Below, one piece after another: positions 38,568-50,830 of a stretch of 64,000 nt of DNA. How positions within the stretch are numbered: the stretch's first letter is position 1; each line of letters opens with the position of its first letter. The position numbers were made by a program, and so were the translations under genes. Under the pieces are notes generated by a model. It searched no databases and was not told the origin of the DNA. It worked only from the letters and a program-made list of their open reading frames with translations. Source of the DNA: Fragum whitleyi (lineage: Eukaryota; Mollusca; Bivalvia; Cardiida; Cardiidae); NCBI GenBank assembly GCA_948146395.1, contig OX411549.1, positions 38,735,692 to 38,799,691 of the forward strand. The letters are read 5' to 3'.

Positions 38568-38907
38568 GTAGTACAGAGTTGACCTTTGTGCACTAACAAT
38601 ATATTGTCATGGCCTTCAGTATAATTAATGCCTACACTTGTCTCATTTCAGATAACCTAAGCTGATCAAAAGATGATTAGTTTCCATTACCAGACATTCC
38701 ATTTGGCGAACACAACTACATTGTGAGAGAACATACAGCTCTTTTCACTGTGATAATTTTAGATATATAAATTTCAAGTGGTTAGGTAAAATACTGTTAT
38801 ATGTTCCTATAATTACTGTAAAAGCTTTAATAAATCCCTGGGATTCTATTAGAATCATCGCCTTTCCATTAAAAAGGGACAGCTTCTATTAGAGGCTACT
38901 TAAATAT

Positions 38908-38978
38908 CAATGGCTCTGTGTGAAACAGTTGTAAATGACATATTTGCAGTTACAACTTGTTTGCACTGAGCCATCGAT
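38908..38978. repeat. Palindromic mini-MITE, family B (copy 2)
   Basis: ATCAATGGCTCTGTGTGAAA at one end and TTGCACTGAGCCATCGAT at the other, with GTTGTAA / TTACAAC arms. More decayed than the other copies. Confidence 0.75.
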
Positions 38979-39493
38979 ATTTGATAAGATGGTGGAAAAA
39001 AGGCCAAAAATAATCATAATCTACAAAAAAAATTAACAATTGATTTGGGGAAAGGTGCATAAAACCCCTGTTGAAATTTTAGTGACCTTTTTATTTATAA
39101 GAGACTTAAAGAATTTTGTAAAATGACACCAAAAATGGTCAATTTTAACCTCGGGAAAAGAGGATGGGGTTTTATTAGAGCATGGGACTCTAATAGAACT
39201 TTTATGTTTTGTATTATCAATGATTTTTGACATGGCAGAGTCGAGGTAACACTGGTCATCGAACTTATATGCTCTTGTTGTTGTATTCCTTTTTCACATG
39301 AACTATAAACACACTTACAATTGGCTGTAGGAGATTAATTGAACAGTCTAAGTTACTCCTATTTCCAGAGCCTTAACTGTCATTGGATTAAACACAGGGG
39401 TGTGGAATTTCCATGCCTGACTTTTCCGACAAGGGCTTTCCAACCTGAGGATAAAAAGATGTTATAGATTAGTAAGCCTAATGTTTGTATGAA

Positions 39494-39570
39494 AGGGAAG
39501 AAAACTTTGTTTTTAATGAAGAAAATGCTGGGCTCGAGCTTTTTTCTTCATTGAAGACAAAGTTTTCTCA
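39494..39570. repeat. Imperfect hairpin
   Basis: GAAAACTTTGTTTTTAATGA against TCATTGAAGACAAAGTTTTC, with GAAGAAAA / TTTTCTTC inside. Isolated foldback. Confidence 0.65.
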
Positions 39571-39958
39571 ATATTCATATAATTCTCTTTTTTGCGGACA
39601 AGTTCATTTTGATCTTGGACAAGTAGAAAATCAAGCTTTACTTGTCCAGGGACAAGTAGAAAAATTCGTATTTCAACACCCCTTGATAAGATAAGGTTAA
39701 TATTTTAGCCTAGACATTTTACGAGAAGATTTGAAACAAAATTATACAGTACATATTTATTATTGTAAGCATATCTTAAACATTATTTTGTGCACTGATA
39801 TTAAGAAAAATTGATAAAGTTGTTACCCTTGATGAATGTGAGTGCTAGTCTCAGTTTTGTTTGGTGTGTCAATTAAAGATCAATGTCACAGTTGATGCTT
39901 AAATGCTCGCCAATATAAATGGATCTGAGTCTCTACTTTGTGCACATGTTGATCATAT

Positions 39959-40307
39959 ACAGGGCTCGTGTTTGATTCTTAAACCAGTATTTTGACTCTA
40001 AAAAAATCTGAAAATATCATATTTTGACCCTTAGAAATAACTCTGGATGGGTCATTTTGACCCCCTTGAGAGAAAATTGTAATGGTCAAAATTTGGTTTT
40101 ATCACTCAAATTCTCAATGATGTATCTTGTATATTATTTCCCTTAAAATATATTATTACATCAAAGGTCAATTCACATGAAATTATATACACAATTTTCC
40201 TTTTCTTTTGTATTGACCCCTTAAAAGTGAGTTTTTAACCCCCAGAATATCATGGTTTTGCAGTCAATTGCAGACTCCTCATTTTCGAACACTAGCACGA
40301 GCCCTGA
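39959..40307. repeat. MITE with CAGGGCTCGTG termini
   Basis: CAGGGCTCGTGTTTGA at the left and AACACTAGCACGAGCCCTG at the right. The interior has repeated 'TTTTGACCC' and 'GACCCCTTxAA' motifs. About 350 bp, non-coding. Confidence 0.75.
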
Positions 40308-40322
40308 TTATACAAAATAACT

Positions 40323-40560
40323 TTAGCCTGTGTGTGACACTTCCAACATTTTGAAAAGTTTGTAAGGTGTGTACATTGAATAGTTTAGACAGCCAAATAC
40401 TGTATATATAAAGTTACCTGATGGTCTACAGACATTTTGAGACCTTATCTATCTATTAAACACAAATTAAGACTCTGGCCAGACTGTGCGGATGCACAGG
40501 CTGGTCAGAGTCTTTGCTTCGTGCATATTTGAAATTGTTGGAAATCTTATGCACAGGCTC
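40323..40560. repeat. MITE family A, copy 5
   Basis: AGCCTGTGTGTGACACTTCC at the left and GAAATCTTATGCACAGGCTC at the right. Inner CAGACTGTGCGGATGCACAG. Complete, about 238 bp. Confidence 0.85.
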
Positions 40561-41020
40561 AATTTTTTTACCCAGCATGTTCTGTATTTGTTCAAAGAAA
40601 TGCCATAAAATTAAAGGATGTTTACCTGAGAAATGTCTCGTTTAGACTAAAGAGTTGGCTTGAGATTAAGAAGCTGCTTTAAGAATATTTCTGTCTTTGA
40701 AATGGCTATTCATTGGGCCATTATGTGGGTTGTTACGTCAGCAGTCTAAATGTCAATTGTATTTTCCTATGATTTTTTTAATCTATTTAATGTTTGACTA
40801 ACCCTTACTTAAACAGTTACAGATTTTTAGAGCCTTAATTAATTTTCATATTTAAGGAAACATGCTGACAAAATAAGAAACCGAGAAATGAATATATAAC
40901 ATTTTTTTCTTCAATTAATTATATCTTCTAACTGAAATATTTTTACTTAGAATTATCAATTATGTATCATCCTTACCAAAATATTGTTGTTTGACAACAG
41001 GTTGCTGAGTGGTACAATTA

Positions 41021-41215
41021 AGGGGAGGAAATGCCAATCAAAAACCCTTATTTCTCATTTGAACCATAAGTTGGGGGTACTCATTTGAATGGGCTTGGCA
41101 AGACCATTCCAATGAGTACCCACTACCCACAATATAGGAATTGCTCAAGTAAGCATAAATAATCTTATTTGAAATCCAAAATACGACCTCCATCTATATC
41201 TTTGTTTACTGTGTG
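41021..41215. repeat. MITE-like foldback (GGGTACTCATTTGA), copy 2
   Basis: GGGGGTACTCATTTGAATGG and CCATTCCAATGAGTACCCAC arms. The outer AAATCCAAAATACGACCTCC matches the complement of the 1526 end. Related to 1246-1556. Confidence 0.7.
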
Positions 41216-41554
41216 GGAAGATCACATGTGGAGAAATCACAATTCTATTTCAGATTCTTTGGGTATCAAGTTATGATCTCAAGTAGCTATTAATGCCTGA
41301 TTTATTTCATAGTCAGCCACATTTGAGAAAAATCCACCTGTTACCTTGCAACAATTTTTGCTGTCACTATTATGACAAATATTTGTGGCTAATTACTTGA
41401 ATTTTGTCCTGCAGATTTCTTATCCAATACAGCTATAGGTTCATGATGAAAATGTTTGTAAAATTTTAAATAAATTGTATAAATTTGCACATGGTCTCAC
41501 ATGCAAAATGGAGTACATTTCTTTATTGTTTGCAAATAGGTCTGATCAATTGGT

Positions 41555-41825
41555 GAAAGAGCGTAGCTACAATTACGCACATTATACAAGTGCATAATAG
41601 AAAAAAATCCTCTTTAGAAAAATATTGTTGATGAATGATCAAAACATTGCAACTACAGCTTAATTGCGATGTTTTGATTATTTGCCAATGCTCAAGTCAT
41701 AAAAAGGGGAACAGACCGAGGGCATTCATCTTTTGTCACAGTCCACATATCACCTTTATCCTAGATATTCTTTTATGGTCGCCTTCCAAGCGTGTATAAA
41801 TTTCAAAATCCTAGTTACGCCTTTT
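41555..41825 (+). repeat. Interspersed repeat family V, copy 2
   Basis: AATCCTCTTTAGAAAAATAT, GATGAATGATCAAAACATTG, GGGGAACAGACCGAGGGCAT and GTGTATAAATTTCAAAATCC align with 38294-38567, at roughly 80-85% identity by eye. Confidence 0.75.
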
Positions 41826-42084
41826 TGGTGAAAAGTGTTAAACAAATGTGGGAGAGAATTGATCTAAATCCCTTCATAGTTTTAGACATTTAAGACTGAT
41901 CCACTAATACAAGTGAGTACAATAAGAAAACAAACTGATTTAGAAATCATGCAGAAAAAGGAGAAATTGCTTGCCAGAAATTGTTTTATTAGCAATTTCT
42001 TCTTTTATCTACAATATTTTCTTAAGTATTAAATCACAGTCACATAGAGTACCATTAAGCATTTAGAGAATGTTTTCTTCTTCA

Positions 42085-42311
42085 ACACATGATCCCTAAC
42101 AGCGGCCTTCATCTTTCTCTCTTTTTGCCTTCCACCAATGGGTTGGTTATCGTAGACCTATGTGGGATAGTAGCTTGATGCTAGGAAAGGATGTAATGGT
42201 AGTACCGATGAGATAAAATACCAGGAATCCATTTGTTAGATGTTCCAACCAAAGAGATATAAATGAGAGACTGTTGAAAGCAGCGTAAAACCAAGTTCAA
42301 ACAAACAAATC
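42085..42311 (+). mobile_element. tRNA-derived SINE, 5' head decayed
   Basis: TTTGCCTTCCACCAATGGGT, TTATCGTAGACCTATGTGGG, GGAAAGGATGTAATGGTAGT, AATACCAGGAATCCATTTG and TGTTGAAAGCAGCGTAAAAC, ending in a CAAACAAACAAA tail. Same body as 61168-61417 (opposite strand). Confidence 0.75.
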
Positions 42312-42808
42312 ATTTTGGACACAATGCAGATGTTTCTATTGTTCTCAAAAGATTTTCGTTAGGACCCATCTGCTTAATATCTCAAAATGGAACTTTGTGG
42401 GGGAAGAATGTAAAAGACAATGTCTGAAAGATATTTTTCATGGTCAGATTTAGTCATTTAACTTGGTGAAGAAAATACTGGGATATTTGTATGGTCTGAA
42501 GGATTGTGGCTTTAGAAATTGTAGACATTTAAAAACATAAAAGAAATAAAAAAAAAAAACCAGAAATGCCAGGACTTAAGAATTTTTCCTCTTGAATCAT
42601 TCTTGTTTAAACCTATGATCCAACATAATTCTACTTTTTACATGTTTGATGGAAAAAGAAATCTGAAAATATTGTGGACAATGAAGAAATTGCTCTCAGA
42701 ATCGAAAAATAAACATTGTGAGAAGTACAGAACTTTATTATTTAAAGAAATGTTTTTGTTTTTTTCTACAATTATTTCAAAAAGACAGATCATTGTTTTG
42801 GAATGGCT

Positions 42809-42998
42809 TAACCCTTGTCAAGCCTTGGCAAAATTGCATCAATATCAAAGAACTGAATGTACTTGATGTACTAACAGGTGTCTAGTTTTATAATAAATAT
42901 CAGGTGGTATAGACTAAGATCAGACCTCTTTTATGTGCAGGCTGATCATGGTCTATGCCAAACCAGGAATATTTCAGGTTCAACATGACTAGGGTTAA
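42809..42998. repeat. MITE family E, TTAA-flanked (copy 2)
   Basis: TTAACCCTTGTCAAGCC at the left and CAACATGACTAGGGTTAA at the right. Inner CAGGTGGTATAGACTAAGAT and ATGTGCAGGCTGAT as in 6488-6737. Confidence 0.85.
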
Positions 42999-43287
42999 AA
43001 TTCTTGCAAAAGCAAAAGCATCTATTGTTACCATACCATACCTTCTGTAAGACTTTCAGATGGATTAATCCTTTCTTCGCTTTTGTGATGACTTTTTTTG
43101 TGTGACAAGTACCTAGTATATGAAATTTCTTCAACGCTGTCTAACAATGTTTTGAGTGAATTATCATTCGACAATTTCAAATTGCTAAAATAATAATTCA
43201 CTGTTTTGCCAGAATTTAACCTGCCAATGCTACCAAACGTCATATCAGCTGACCAAAGAATTGTATTTATATCATAAATCTATTTTT

Positions 43288-43557
43288 ATGCCCCTGTATC
43301 GAGAGATCGGGGGCATATTGTTTTACTCATGTCCTTCTGTCTGTCCATCTGTCCGTCCGTCTGTCCGAAAACTTAACCCGAAAACTTAACCTTTGCCTTT
43401 TCTCCAAAAGTATTTGACATACAAAGCTGTACACCAAAGTCAAGGTCATGTGACAAGGTCAAGGTCATGTGACAAGGTCAAGGTCATCTGTCAAGATCAA
43501 ACTTTAAAAAAAAATGCTGTTCCGGGGGCATTCGTGTTTCACAAACACATCTTGTTT
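43288..43557 (+). mobile_element. Helentron-like satellite element (family ATGCCCC), short
   Basis: 5' hairpin ATGCCCCTGTATCGAGAGAT / CGGGGGCAT; leader CTGTCTGTCCATCTGTCCGT; three 19-bp repeats of AAGGTCAAGGTCATGTGAC; 3' CCGGGGGCAT then ACAAACACATCTTGTTT. Same termini as 10861-11237 but a different interior. Confidence 0.85.
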
Positions 43558-43559
43558 CA

Positions 43560-44760
43560 TCAATGAAATAGGATAATTATTTATTTTTGGCAAGACTGTA
43601 TTTTTGAGAAATTTTGATTTATAACTGGAATAAAGTATTGTAACTACAATACATGTTTATATAATCAATAAGTCAAATAGGGTATTTTACTTAAATTGAT
43701 TTAACCTTAGTGATCTTGTTGTCTTTCTTATTGGAAAACTGACATTTTGTGTTATCTCTGGTTCTATTTAAGACATTCACTTAAAACTTGGCACACATGT
43801 TCACTATCAAAACAGCAACCTGAACTATCAAGAGGGTTTTTCTAGATCTATTACATGCAAATTATGCCCCTCTACACATTTAGATTTTTTTCCATTTTCG
43901 AAGCACTCAACAGATGAGTTTAGGCATCTTTAGGTAGTGCTACTGTTTTAGCTTTAAGGGCATTTTTTAAGCCATAATTCACATAATTTGTGTGTGTTAA
44001 TTTGATTTGTATTCTGTGTTATTATTCAATTGGCAAGATGTGTCGTAATTTGGCTAGGTTACTTTTCAATATTTTGGGTTCTTTCAAGTCAGTCAGTTGT
44101 CAATTGTTGTTAATGCGTATCCAAAAACCAAATTGATTCACATGCCTAGACAAAGTGAACACATTTATCGTAGGGTTTCCAAAGCCTCATATTTTCAGCT
44201 TATGTAGACAAGATGAAGTTACTAGGGTTTGGTTACCAACCTAAAATTTAAGATCTCAAGTTATTTATGTCCACTATCTATAGAATTAAGAACTAATGAA
44301 CAAAGGCTGATTTTCCTTAAGCTGAAGTGCAACGACCTGTTACTAAGGTCCCATCCAGCCAGGGCAATAATCATTGATAATAATCAATAACACATTTTCA
44401 TGTACATTGTATTAGTATTTACTTCTCAAGTAATTCTGTCCATTTTAAATTTCCGTCCAAGGTTTATTTTTGTTTTCATATACATTTTCATTATCGATGT
44501 GCATCAAATGCACAGTACTAAAATATTTTTAAACACTGACCAATAAAAAGTTCTTTAACAGTAAGAGCTGTACATAGTAAACTGATATTATGTGCTTCCC
44601 TTTTGTTTCTTTGTCATGTCTTTTTGAATTGGGCTTAAAGTTTGAGCAGTTTGGGTCCAAAGGAGTTTTCCCTCGATAGCTTAATATTTTCATTTGCTAG
44701 AAAAAAAACAGTAACATTCCAATATTGCAATATTCTAAACAGTACTTCCAACTTTGAGTA
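43560..44760. other. Intergenic stretch, nothing recognised
   Basis: No exon-like frame with family resemblance and no member of the window's repeat families. AT-rich throughout. Confidence 0.5.
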
Positions 44761-44774
44761 TATAGTCACTGTGT

Positions 44775-44820
44775 CTGTCTGCTATCTTTCTGTCTGTCTG
44801 TCTGTCTTTTCTATCTGTCA
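44775..44820 (+). repeat. (CTGT)n-type microsatellite
   Basis: GTCTGTCTGCTATCTTTCTG followed by CTGT units. No Helentron-like ends around it. Confidence 0.7.
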
Positions 44821-45239
44821 TGATGCCGTCCATCTATTTTCATCACTGCTTATAGTTGTTTTGATTACAGCCATGTCGTTGTTTATTACATTGTTGCACC
44901 ATATGATCACCACATTCTATATTAGATTTTTTTGATAGATAATTAAAGATATAAAACTGCATTTGTCTTTTTTGCACCATTTTATTTTTGTCATATCTAT
45001 GTCTATTACAGGCATTGTTAGATTTGATTGGTACTGACCACTCAACGGCAATTATATCATACATGATTTGTAAAATCGATTGCATTTAGAATATTATTGG
45101 CAGTGTTTAGGCAAGAAATGTTGAAAATTGATTCCAAATTATTGTAAATATTATTGTAAAAACCAGTGATAATGTATGACCCCTTAATGGTATTTACACA
45201 GGTTTTTATATGATGACAAGTAAATAAATAAAACTATAG

Positions 45240-46420
45240 AAAGCCATGAATGGCTTGTGTCGCTCCACAGGCTTGAAATTCTTGTAATAGCAAATCAAAG
45301 TTTTGAATTGATTTTTAGATATTTTGGATTCTACTGAAATTGAAAATGATTTTCCAAATTTCCACTATAGGACATATAGAGAAATGACCTCCGCCCATAA
45401 AATACATATTTTTCATCGGATCACAAAAAAGTTTGGTACACTGATAAAGGGTCACTCAAGGATCATTCCTGTGAAATTTTGTTGATATTCATCAATTACA
45501 TTCTGAGAAAATGATTTTCAAAGTTTCCACTATATAACATACAGAGAAATGACCTCTGCCCATATAATCCATATTTTTCATCTGAGCACAATAATTTTTG
45601 GTGGACTGATAAAGGGTCACTCAAGGATCATTCCAGTGAAATTTGATTGATGTCCATCTGTTACATTCTGAGAAAATGATTTTCAAGTTTCCACTAAAAA
45701 ACATATAGTGAAATTTCCTCTGCCCATAAAATCCATTGTTTCATCCCATCACAAAAATTTTTGGTAGACTAACAAAGGGTCACTCAAGGATCATTCCTGT
45801 GAAATTTGGTTGATATTCATCAATTACATTCTGATAAAATGATTTTCAAAGTTTCCACTGTATAACAAATAGAGAAATGACCTCCGTCCATAAAATCCAC
45901 ATTTTTCATCCGATCACAATAATTTTTGGTACACTGATAAAGTGTCACTCAAGGATTATTCCAGTGAAATTTGATTGATTTCCATCAGTTACATTCTGAG
46001 AAAATGATTTTCAAAGTTTCTACTATGTTTCATATAGAATAATGACCTTTGCCCATAAAATCAATTATTTTCATCCGATCACAATAATTTTTGGTAGACT
46101 GATAAAGGGTCAAGGATCATTCATGTGAAATTTAATTGGAATCCATCAATTAGTGTCTAAGAAAACTCTCTTTTTACCTTATTTGGAAATTAGCCACGCC
46201 CATTTAATCCACATTTTTCATTGGATCAAAATTTCTTGAACAACTTTGAAAGAGGATCACCCAAGGATCATTCCTGTGAAGTTTCGTTGAAATTCATCAA
46301 GTAGTTTCTGAGTAGAAGATTTTTAAAGAAAAAGTTTACGACCAGACGCACAGACGGACAGACGCACGATGGACACACCGCCATGACAATAGCCCCAGTG
46401 GCCTTCGGCCAGTGGAGCTA
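45240..46420 (-). mobile_element. Helentron-like satellite element (family AGCTCC), minus strand, about 6 cassettes
   Basis: Read on the minus strand it starts TTTTT AGCTCCACTGGCCGAAGG, then a GTCTGTCCGTCTGTGCGTCT leader, then cassettes of about 165-170 bp (AACTTTGAAAATCATTTTCT on the minus strand, AGGATCATTCCTGTGAAATT on the plus strand), ending AAGCCTGTGGAGCGACACAA. Same family as 25229-26130. Confidence 0.85.
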
Positions 46421-46499
46421 AAAAAGAGAAAAGAGATATATTTTGATGATTAGCCATTTGCCTCACACCAATGGTGTGATAATTTAAATAAGCATAAAT

Positions 46500-46622
46500 T
46501 GGTCAATTAAAATGTAAGGATAGTACTGGAAGAAGAAGAACCAGGAAACGAATCAGGTGCTCAGGCCGCTTGGATGAGTGATTATTTTTAGAAATTGCAT
46601 GAAATCCTATTCAAACAAACAA
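46500..46622 (+). mobile_element. SINE 3' fragment
   Basis: AACCAGGAAACGAATCAGGT, GCTCAGGCCGCTTGG and a CAAACAAACAAAA tail match the 3' part of the SINE body, with the middle decayed. Confidence 0.5.
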
Positions 46623-46916
46623 AAGGGAAGCTATACTTCAGCTCATTTGATTTCACAGAACTGCAGTTTGTCCATCGTCCAACCACTTTTCAAGTGATGA
46701 TATGAAGACTCTCAACAAGAACATTATCGACGACAATTCAGTAAAAGCGAATGTGGTCATATCAAAACAATTCTCAGGATTTACCTGATGGTACCTTTTC
46801 ATCTACCAACAGAAAGTGTTAAAAATTGAATATCAAACATTACACATGTACTTCTCTAATAGAGGATTTATAAAACATTAAATACATCTTCAGTCTTTGC
46901 TCTGCAGTCAAGAATT

Positions 46917-47238
46917 GAGCCTGTGCGTGACATTTCCAACAACATAAAAAGTTTGCCAAGCAAAGACTAACCAGCCTGTGCATTCGCTTTATAAGCTCTA
47001 GTTAGATTCTTCCATTTCGATGGCTCAGCGCAAAACAGTTGTAACTCCCTATATATTTATAGGGAGTTACAACTGTTTTTTGCTGAGCCATCGATTTGTG
47101 CTTTTTAGACAGATAAGGTCTTGATATGTCTGTAGACAGTTAGACAGATCTTTTAAATGCAATGTGCTGCTGGCGAGGCTGCTAATTGTTTGCACCTCTG
47201 GCATGTTGCAAATTGTTGGAAATTCCATGCACAGGCTG
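46917..47238. repeat. MITE family A, copy 6, containing a family B mini-MITE
   Basis: Termini GAGCCTGTGCGTGACATTTC and GAAATTCCATGCACAGGCT. Longer than its sisters because 47018-47094 is inserted in it. Confidence 0.85.
47018..47094. repeat. Palindromic mini-MITE, family B (copy 3)
   Basis: TCGATGGCTCAGCGCAAAAC and TTTTTGCTGAGCCATCGA, with near-perfect GTTGTAACTCCCTATA / TATAGGGAGTTACAAC arms. The most intact copy, nested in MITE family A. Confidence 0.92.
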
Positions 47239-47379
47239 AATTTATTTGATTTGAAACAAGGTTGCATAGTCATAATGTATGCCGCTACATTGTCCCATTC
47301 TGTGCGACAGAATTTTTCCAAACCACGACAATATCCGACTGGGAATATTCAGTGATGAGATTATTTGAATCCATCGATT

Positions 47380-47546
47380 AAGGGAGTGGACCCATAATAG
47401 TTCTGCAAACATTTCGGAACTCATGATCCTTAACAATGTTGACCCTGGTTTCCTAATGAAAATCATATGGAAACCTCGTTTAACACTGTTAATTATTAAT
47501 TCATTAGGTTGGTAATGTTGCGGGACTATTACGGCTCGACTTCCCT
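47380..47546. repeat. Foldback MITE, family C (copy 2)
   Basis: AAGGGAGTGGACCCATAATA at the left and CTATTACGGCTCGACTTCCCT at the right. Shared GGTTTCCTAATGAAAAT core with 4219-4375. Confidence 0.82.
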
Positions 47547-48241
47547 GAAAAAAGAAGTTGTGTTATCAAAATACGGACGTCCGGACAGTGATGGATGGAT
47601 GACATAACACCAATATATGGCCACTTATGTCCTTAAGCATGGAAGTATAAAGCAAGAAAATGGGTAATATACGTCATATTTGTTTAATGTTTACAAATTA
47701 TCCGAAAGTCAACAAATAGTATGCTATGTAAGAAGAGGAACCAGCCCTGTGTTCACAATGTGAAAATAATTATGATCGTTTAAGTGATTCCCGGCTTTGC
47801 CCCTGAAAACATGTGCAAGGCGGCGGGAAATGGGGGCTCAAAGGCTTGGTTAGCCTTATCACTTTGGATGCAAGGCTCACAATTGAAATTTTGAAATGAA
47901 AGAAAGTGTTTGTTTAACAATATTCTTTACTGCTTTCGATGATTTGCAAAGATAGGGTTAAGGTCTGTTATTTTTACTGTTAAAGAAATAGGATTGTACA
48001 TTTAAAATGTGAGATATCAGCAACTCCTTAATTTGGAACAAAATCCTTATTAGAACAAAAGGTTCCAGAAAAAGCTGATAGAAACAAACATGTTCCACCC
48101 AAGCAGATAGAAAAAAAAAGAGGTTCCAGCCAAAGTAATTGCGTAATTCAAGTGTATACTACGTATAATTTATGCGGAAAATACTGGTTTAACCATGTCC
48201 GTCTGTCTGTCGATCCAATAGTCCATCTATAGACCTTATTC

Positions 48242-50306
48242 GCTCACCTGAGCACATCATGCTGACAGTGAGCTATTGTGATCATTGAATGTCTGTCATG
48301 TGGTGTGTGTCGTCCGTCAAACTTCGTCATGCGTCAACAATTTAAGTGGCCACAAATATGATCCAATCTTCATGAAACTTGGTCAGAATGATGACCAGGT
48401 CATAAGAATGAAGCCTATTGAAAATTGGAATGATCCATGCCATATCACAGGAAAAGGGGCCTTATTGACAATTTTTTTGTCAACACTCTAGAGGCCACAA
48501 AAAGGCCAAATCTTCATGAAACTTGGTCAAAATGTTGGCCAGGTCACAAGAATTAAACCTATTAAAAATAGTAAGGTTCCATGCCATATTATGGGAAAAA
48601 GGGGCCTTCATAAAAATTCTCTTGTTAACACTCTAGAGACTACAAATTTGGCCCCATCTTCATGAAACTTGGTAGGAATGTTCATAAGGACACAATGATA
48701 ATCCTTTTTATACGCCCGTCGAAGACGGGACGTATTATGGGATCACCCGTGGCGTCCGGCGTCCGGTTGTCCGGGCGTCCGGGCGTCCGGCGGCGTCCAC
48801 TTCTTTGTCGGGAGCATAACTCTGTCACTTGAAGTCCGATTGACTTCAAACTTGGCAATTATATTCTTCTCATCATTGCGGAGTGCAGTGCACAAGAACC
48901 ATAACTCTACCTGGCCTATTTTTTGAGTTATTGCCCTTTGTTGTTTTTCAGACTTGAATCTTGTCCGGAGTATATCTCTTAAAGTATTATAGCTAGGATC
49001 ATGAAACTTCATGGGTGTATAGACCTCACCAAGGGGGAGTGCAGTGCACAAGAACCATAACTCTACCTGGCCTATTTTTTGAGTTATTGCCCTTTGTTGT
49101 TTTTCATACTAGAATCTTGTCCGGAGTATATCTCTTAAAGTATAATAGCTAGGATCATGAAACTTCATGGGTGTATAGATCTCACCAAGGGGGAGTGCAG
49201 TGCACAAGAACCATAACTCTACCTGGCCTATTTTTTGAGTTATTGCCCTTTGTTGTTTTTCATTCTAGAATATTGTCCGGAGTATATCTCTTAAAGTATA
49301 AAAGCTAGGATCATGAAACTTCATGGGTGTATAGATCTCACCAAGGGGGAGTGCAGTGCACAAGAACCATAACTCTACCTGGCCTATTTTTTGAGTTATT
49401 GCCCTTTGTTGTTTTTCAGAATTGAATCTTGTCCGGAGTATATCTGTAAAAGTATTATAGCTAGAATCATGAAACTTCATGGGTGTATAGATCTCACCAA
49501 GGGGAGGTGCAGTGCACAAGAACCATAACTCTACCTGGCCTATTTTTTGAGTTATTGCCCTTTGTTGTTTTTCAGACTTGAATCTTGTCCGGAGTATATC
49601 TCTGCAAGTATAATAGCTAGGATCATGAAACTGCATGGGTGTATAGATCTAACCAAGGGGTAGTGCAGTGTACAATAACCATAATTCTACCTGGCCTATT
49701 TTTTGAGTTATTGCCCTTTGTCGTTTTTCAGACTTGAATCTTGTCCGGAGTATATCTGTAAAAGTATAATAGCTAGGATAATGAAACTACATGGGTGCCA
49801 AAAATATTCATTCAAAATAACCTCAGTTCTATTCAAACCCCCAGTTAATACTAAGCAGTGTGACGGGCGTATCTTGTGACAATTTGGCACCTTGTTGAAA
49901 ATTGGAAGGATCCATTCCATTAAACTGGAAAAAGGGCCTTAATGACAATTTTCTTCTTTACTTTAGAGAGGCATTAAGTGAAGCCATTTGTTGGTCAGAA
50001 TATATTTAAGGTCAAAAAGATGAAGCCTATAGAAAACTCGAAAGATCTCTGTCATTTCACATGAAAAGGGGCCTTGATGAAGATTTTCTTTTTTTTTTTT
50101 ACTTTAGTTTCATTACATACGCCTATGTTCAAATAAGGTTTGTGTCAAGGCATAACCTATTTACAAAAAAAAAAGTAGGAAACAATTTGAAAATAATGTT
50201 GAAAGCATTCTTGTTGGCATCTGTCTATTTAATGTGATGTGATGTGATGTCCCGGGGGTCAAAGAGACTCAGGTGAGTGATCTTGGACAACCATGGTCCT
50301 CTTGTT
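48242..50306 (+). mobile_element. Helentron-like satellite element (family AGCTCACC), split by another element
   Basis: 5' GCTCACCTGAGCACATCATG / GTGAGCTATTGTGATCA. Cassettes of about 125 bp (AATCTTCATGAAACTTGGTC, GGAAAAGGGGCCTTATTGAC). 3' ACTCAGGTGAGTGATCTTGG and ATGGTCCTCTTGTT. Interrupted by the family K element 48709-49878; cassettes resume at about 49890. Confidence 0.85.
48709..49878 (+). mobile_element. Helentron-like satellite element (family ATACGCCCGTC), about 6 cassettes, nested
   Basis: 5' hairpin ATACGCCCGTCGAAGACGGG / ACGTAT; leader GGCGTCCGGTTGTCCGGGCG; about six cassettes of 155-160 bp (CAAGAACCATAACTCTACCT, GAGTTATTGCCCTTTGTTGT, CTTGTCCGGAGTATATCTCT, ATGAAACTTCATGGGTGTAT); 3' GACGGGCGTATCTTGTGA. 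Inter-cassette identity is very high, so it is young. Repeat-encoded open frames on the minus strand are by-products. Confidence 0.92.
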
Positions 50307-50309
50307 TCA

Positions 50310-50828
50310 TTTCCAGACTCTAACTCGAGAACAAAGTGACCTAGAGTTATTGTTGGACGTGACCCTAGGAAGTGTCCTTTTATCCCGAAAGTTGAAGGTA
50401 TAGGTCCAAATTAAACTTTGTCCGAAAACCGTTTCAGGAACTGTTTTCATTAATCACAACTCTTATAGTGGTTCCAAAAACCGGCAAAAAACTATGAAAA
50501 ACACAGGTGAAAATCCGTCGCTCTCACTTCGACTAATCAACTAAAAATATTACACCTGTGTTTGCGGCAAAAATGACGGGCCGTAAAACACCATAAAAAA
50601 GAATGAAAAATATATGTGTACAGAGGCTCAAATTATTTTCATTCACTAGCTAGCTGATATAGGTTTATTTTCAAACTGAGCTCTGGCGTAGGCGCTGAGT
50701 CCATTACCATAGGTAAATCGGGTATGATAATAAATCAATGATAGTAATTTAACCTGATCCCTATTCACTGAAATTATGAAAGTACATGTTTGAGTGAACC
50801 TTACATTTTAAGACAAGCAATAGCGTTG
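50310..50828. other. Intergenic stretch, little recognised
   Basis: A loose inverted pair (AAAACACAGGTG near 50498, CACCTGTGTTT near 50553) is the only structure noted. No coding frame with support. Confidence 0.45.
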
Positions 50829-50830
50829 CT

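Noticed and set aside
49265..49636. Open frame of 123 codons on the minus strand with internally repeated protein
   Set aside because: It lies within the tandem cassettes of the 48709-49878 element. The protein repeat merely mirrors the DNA repeat, and no cassette frame is conserved between families.
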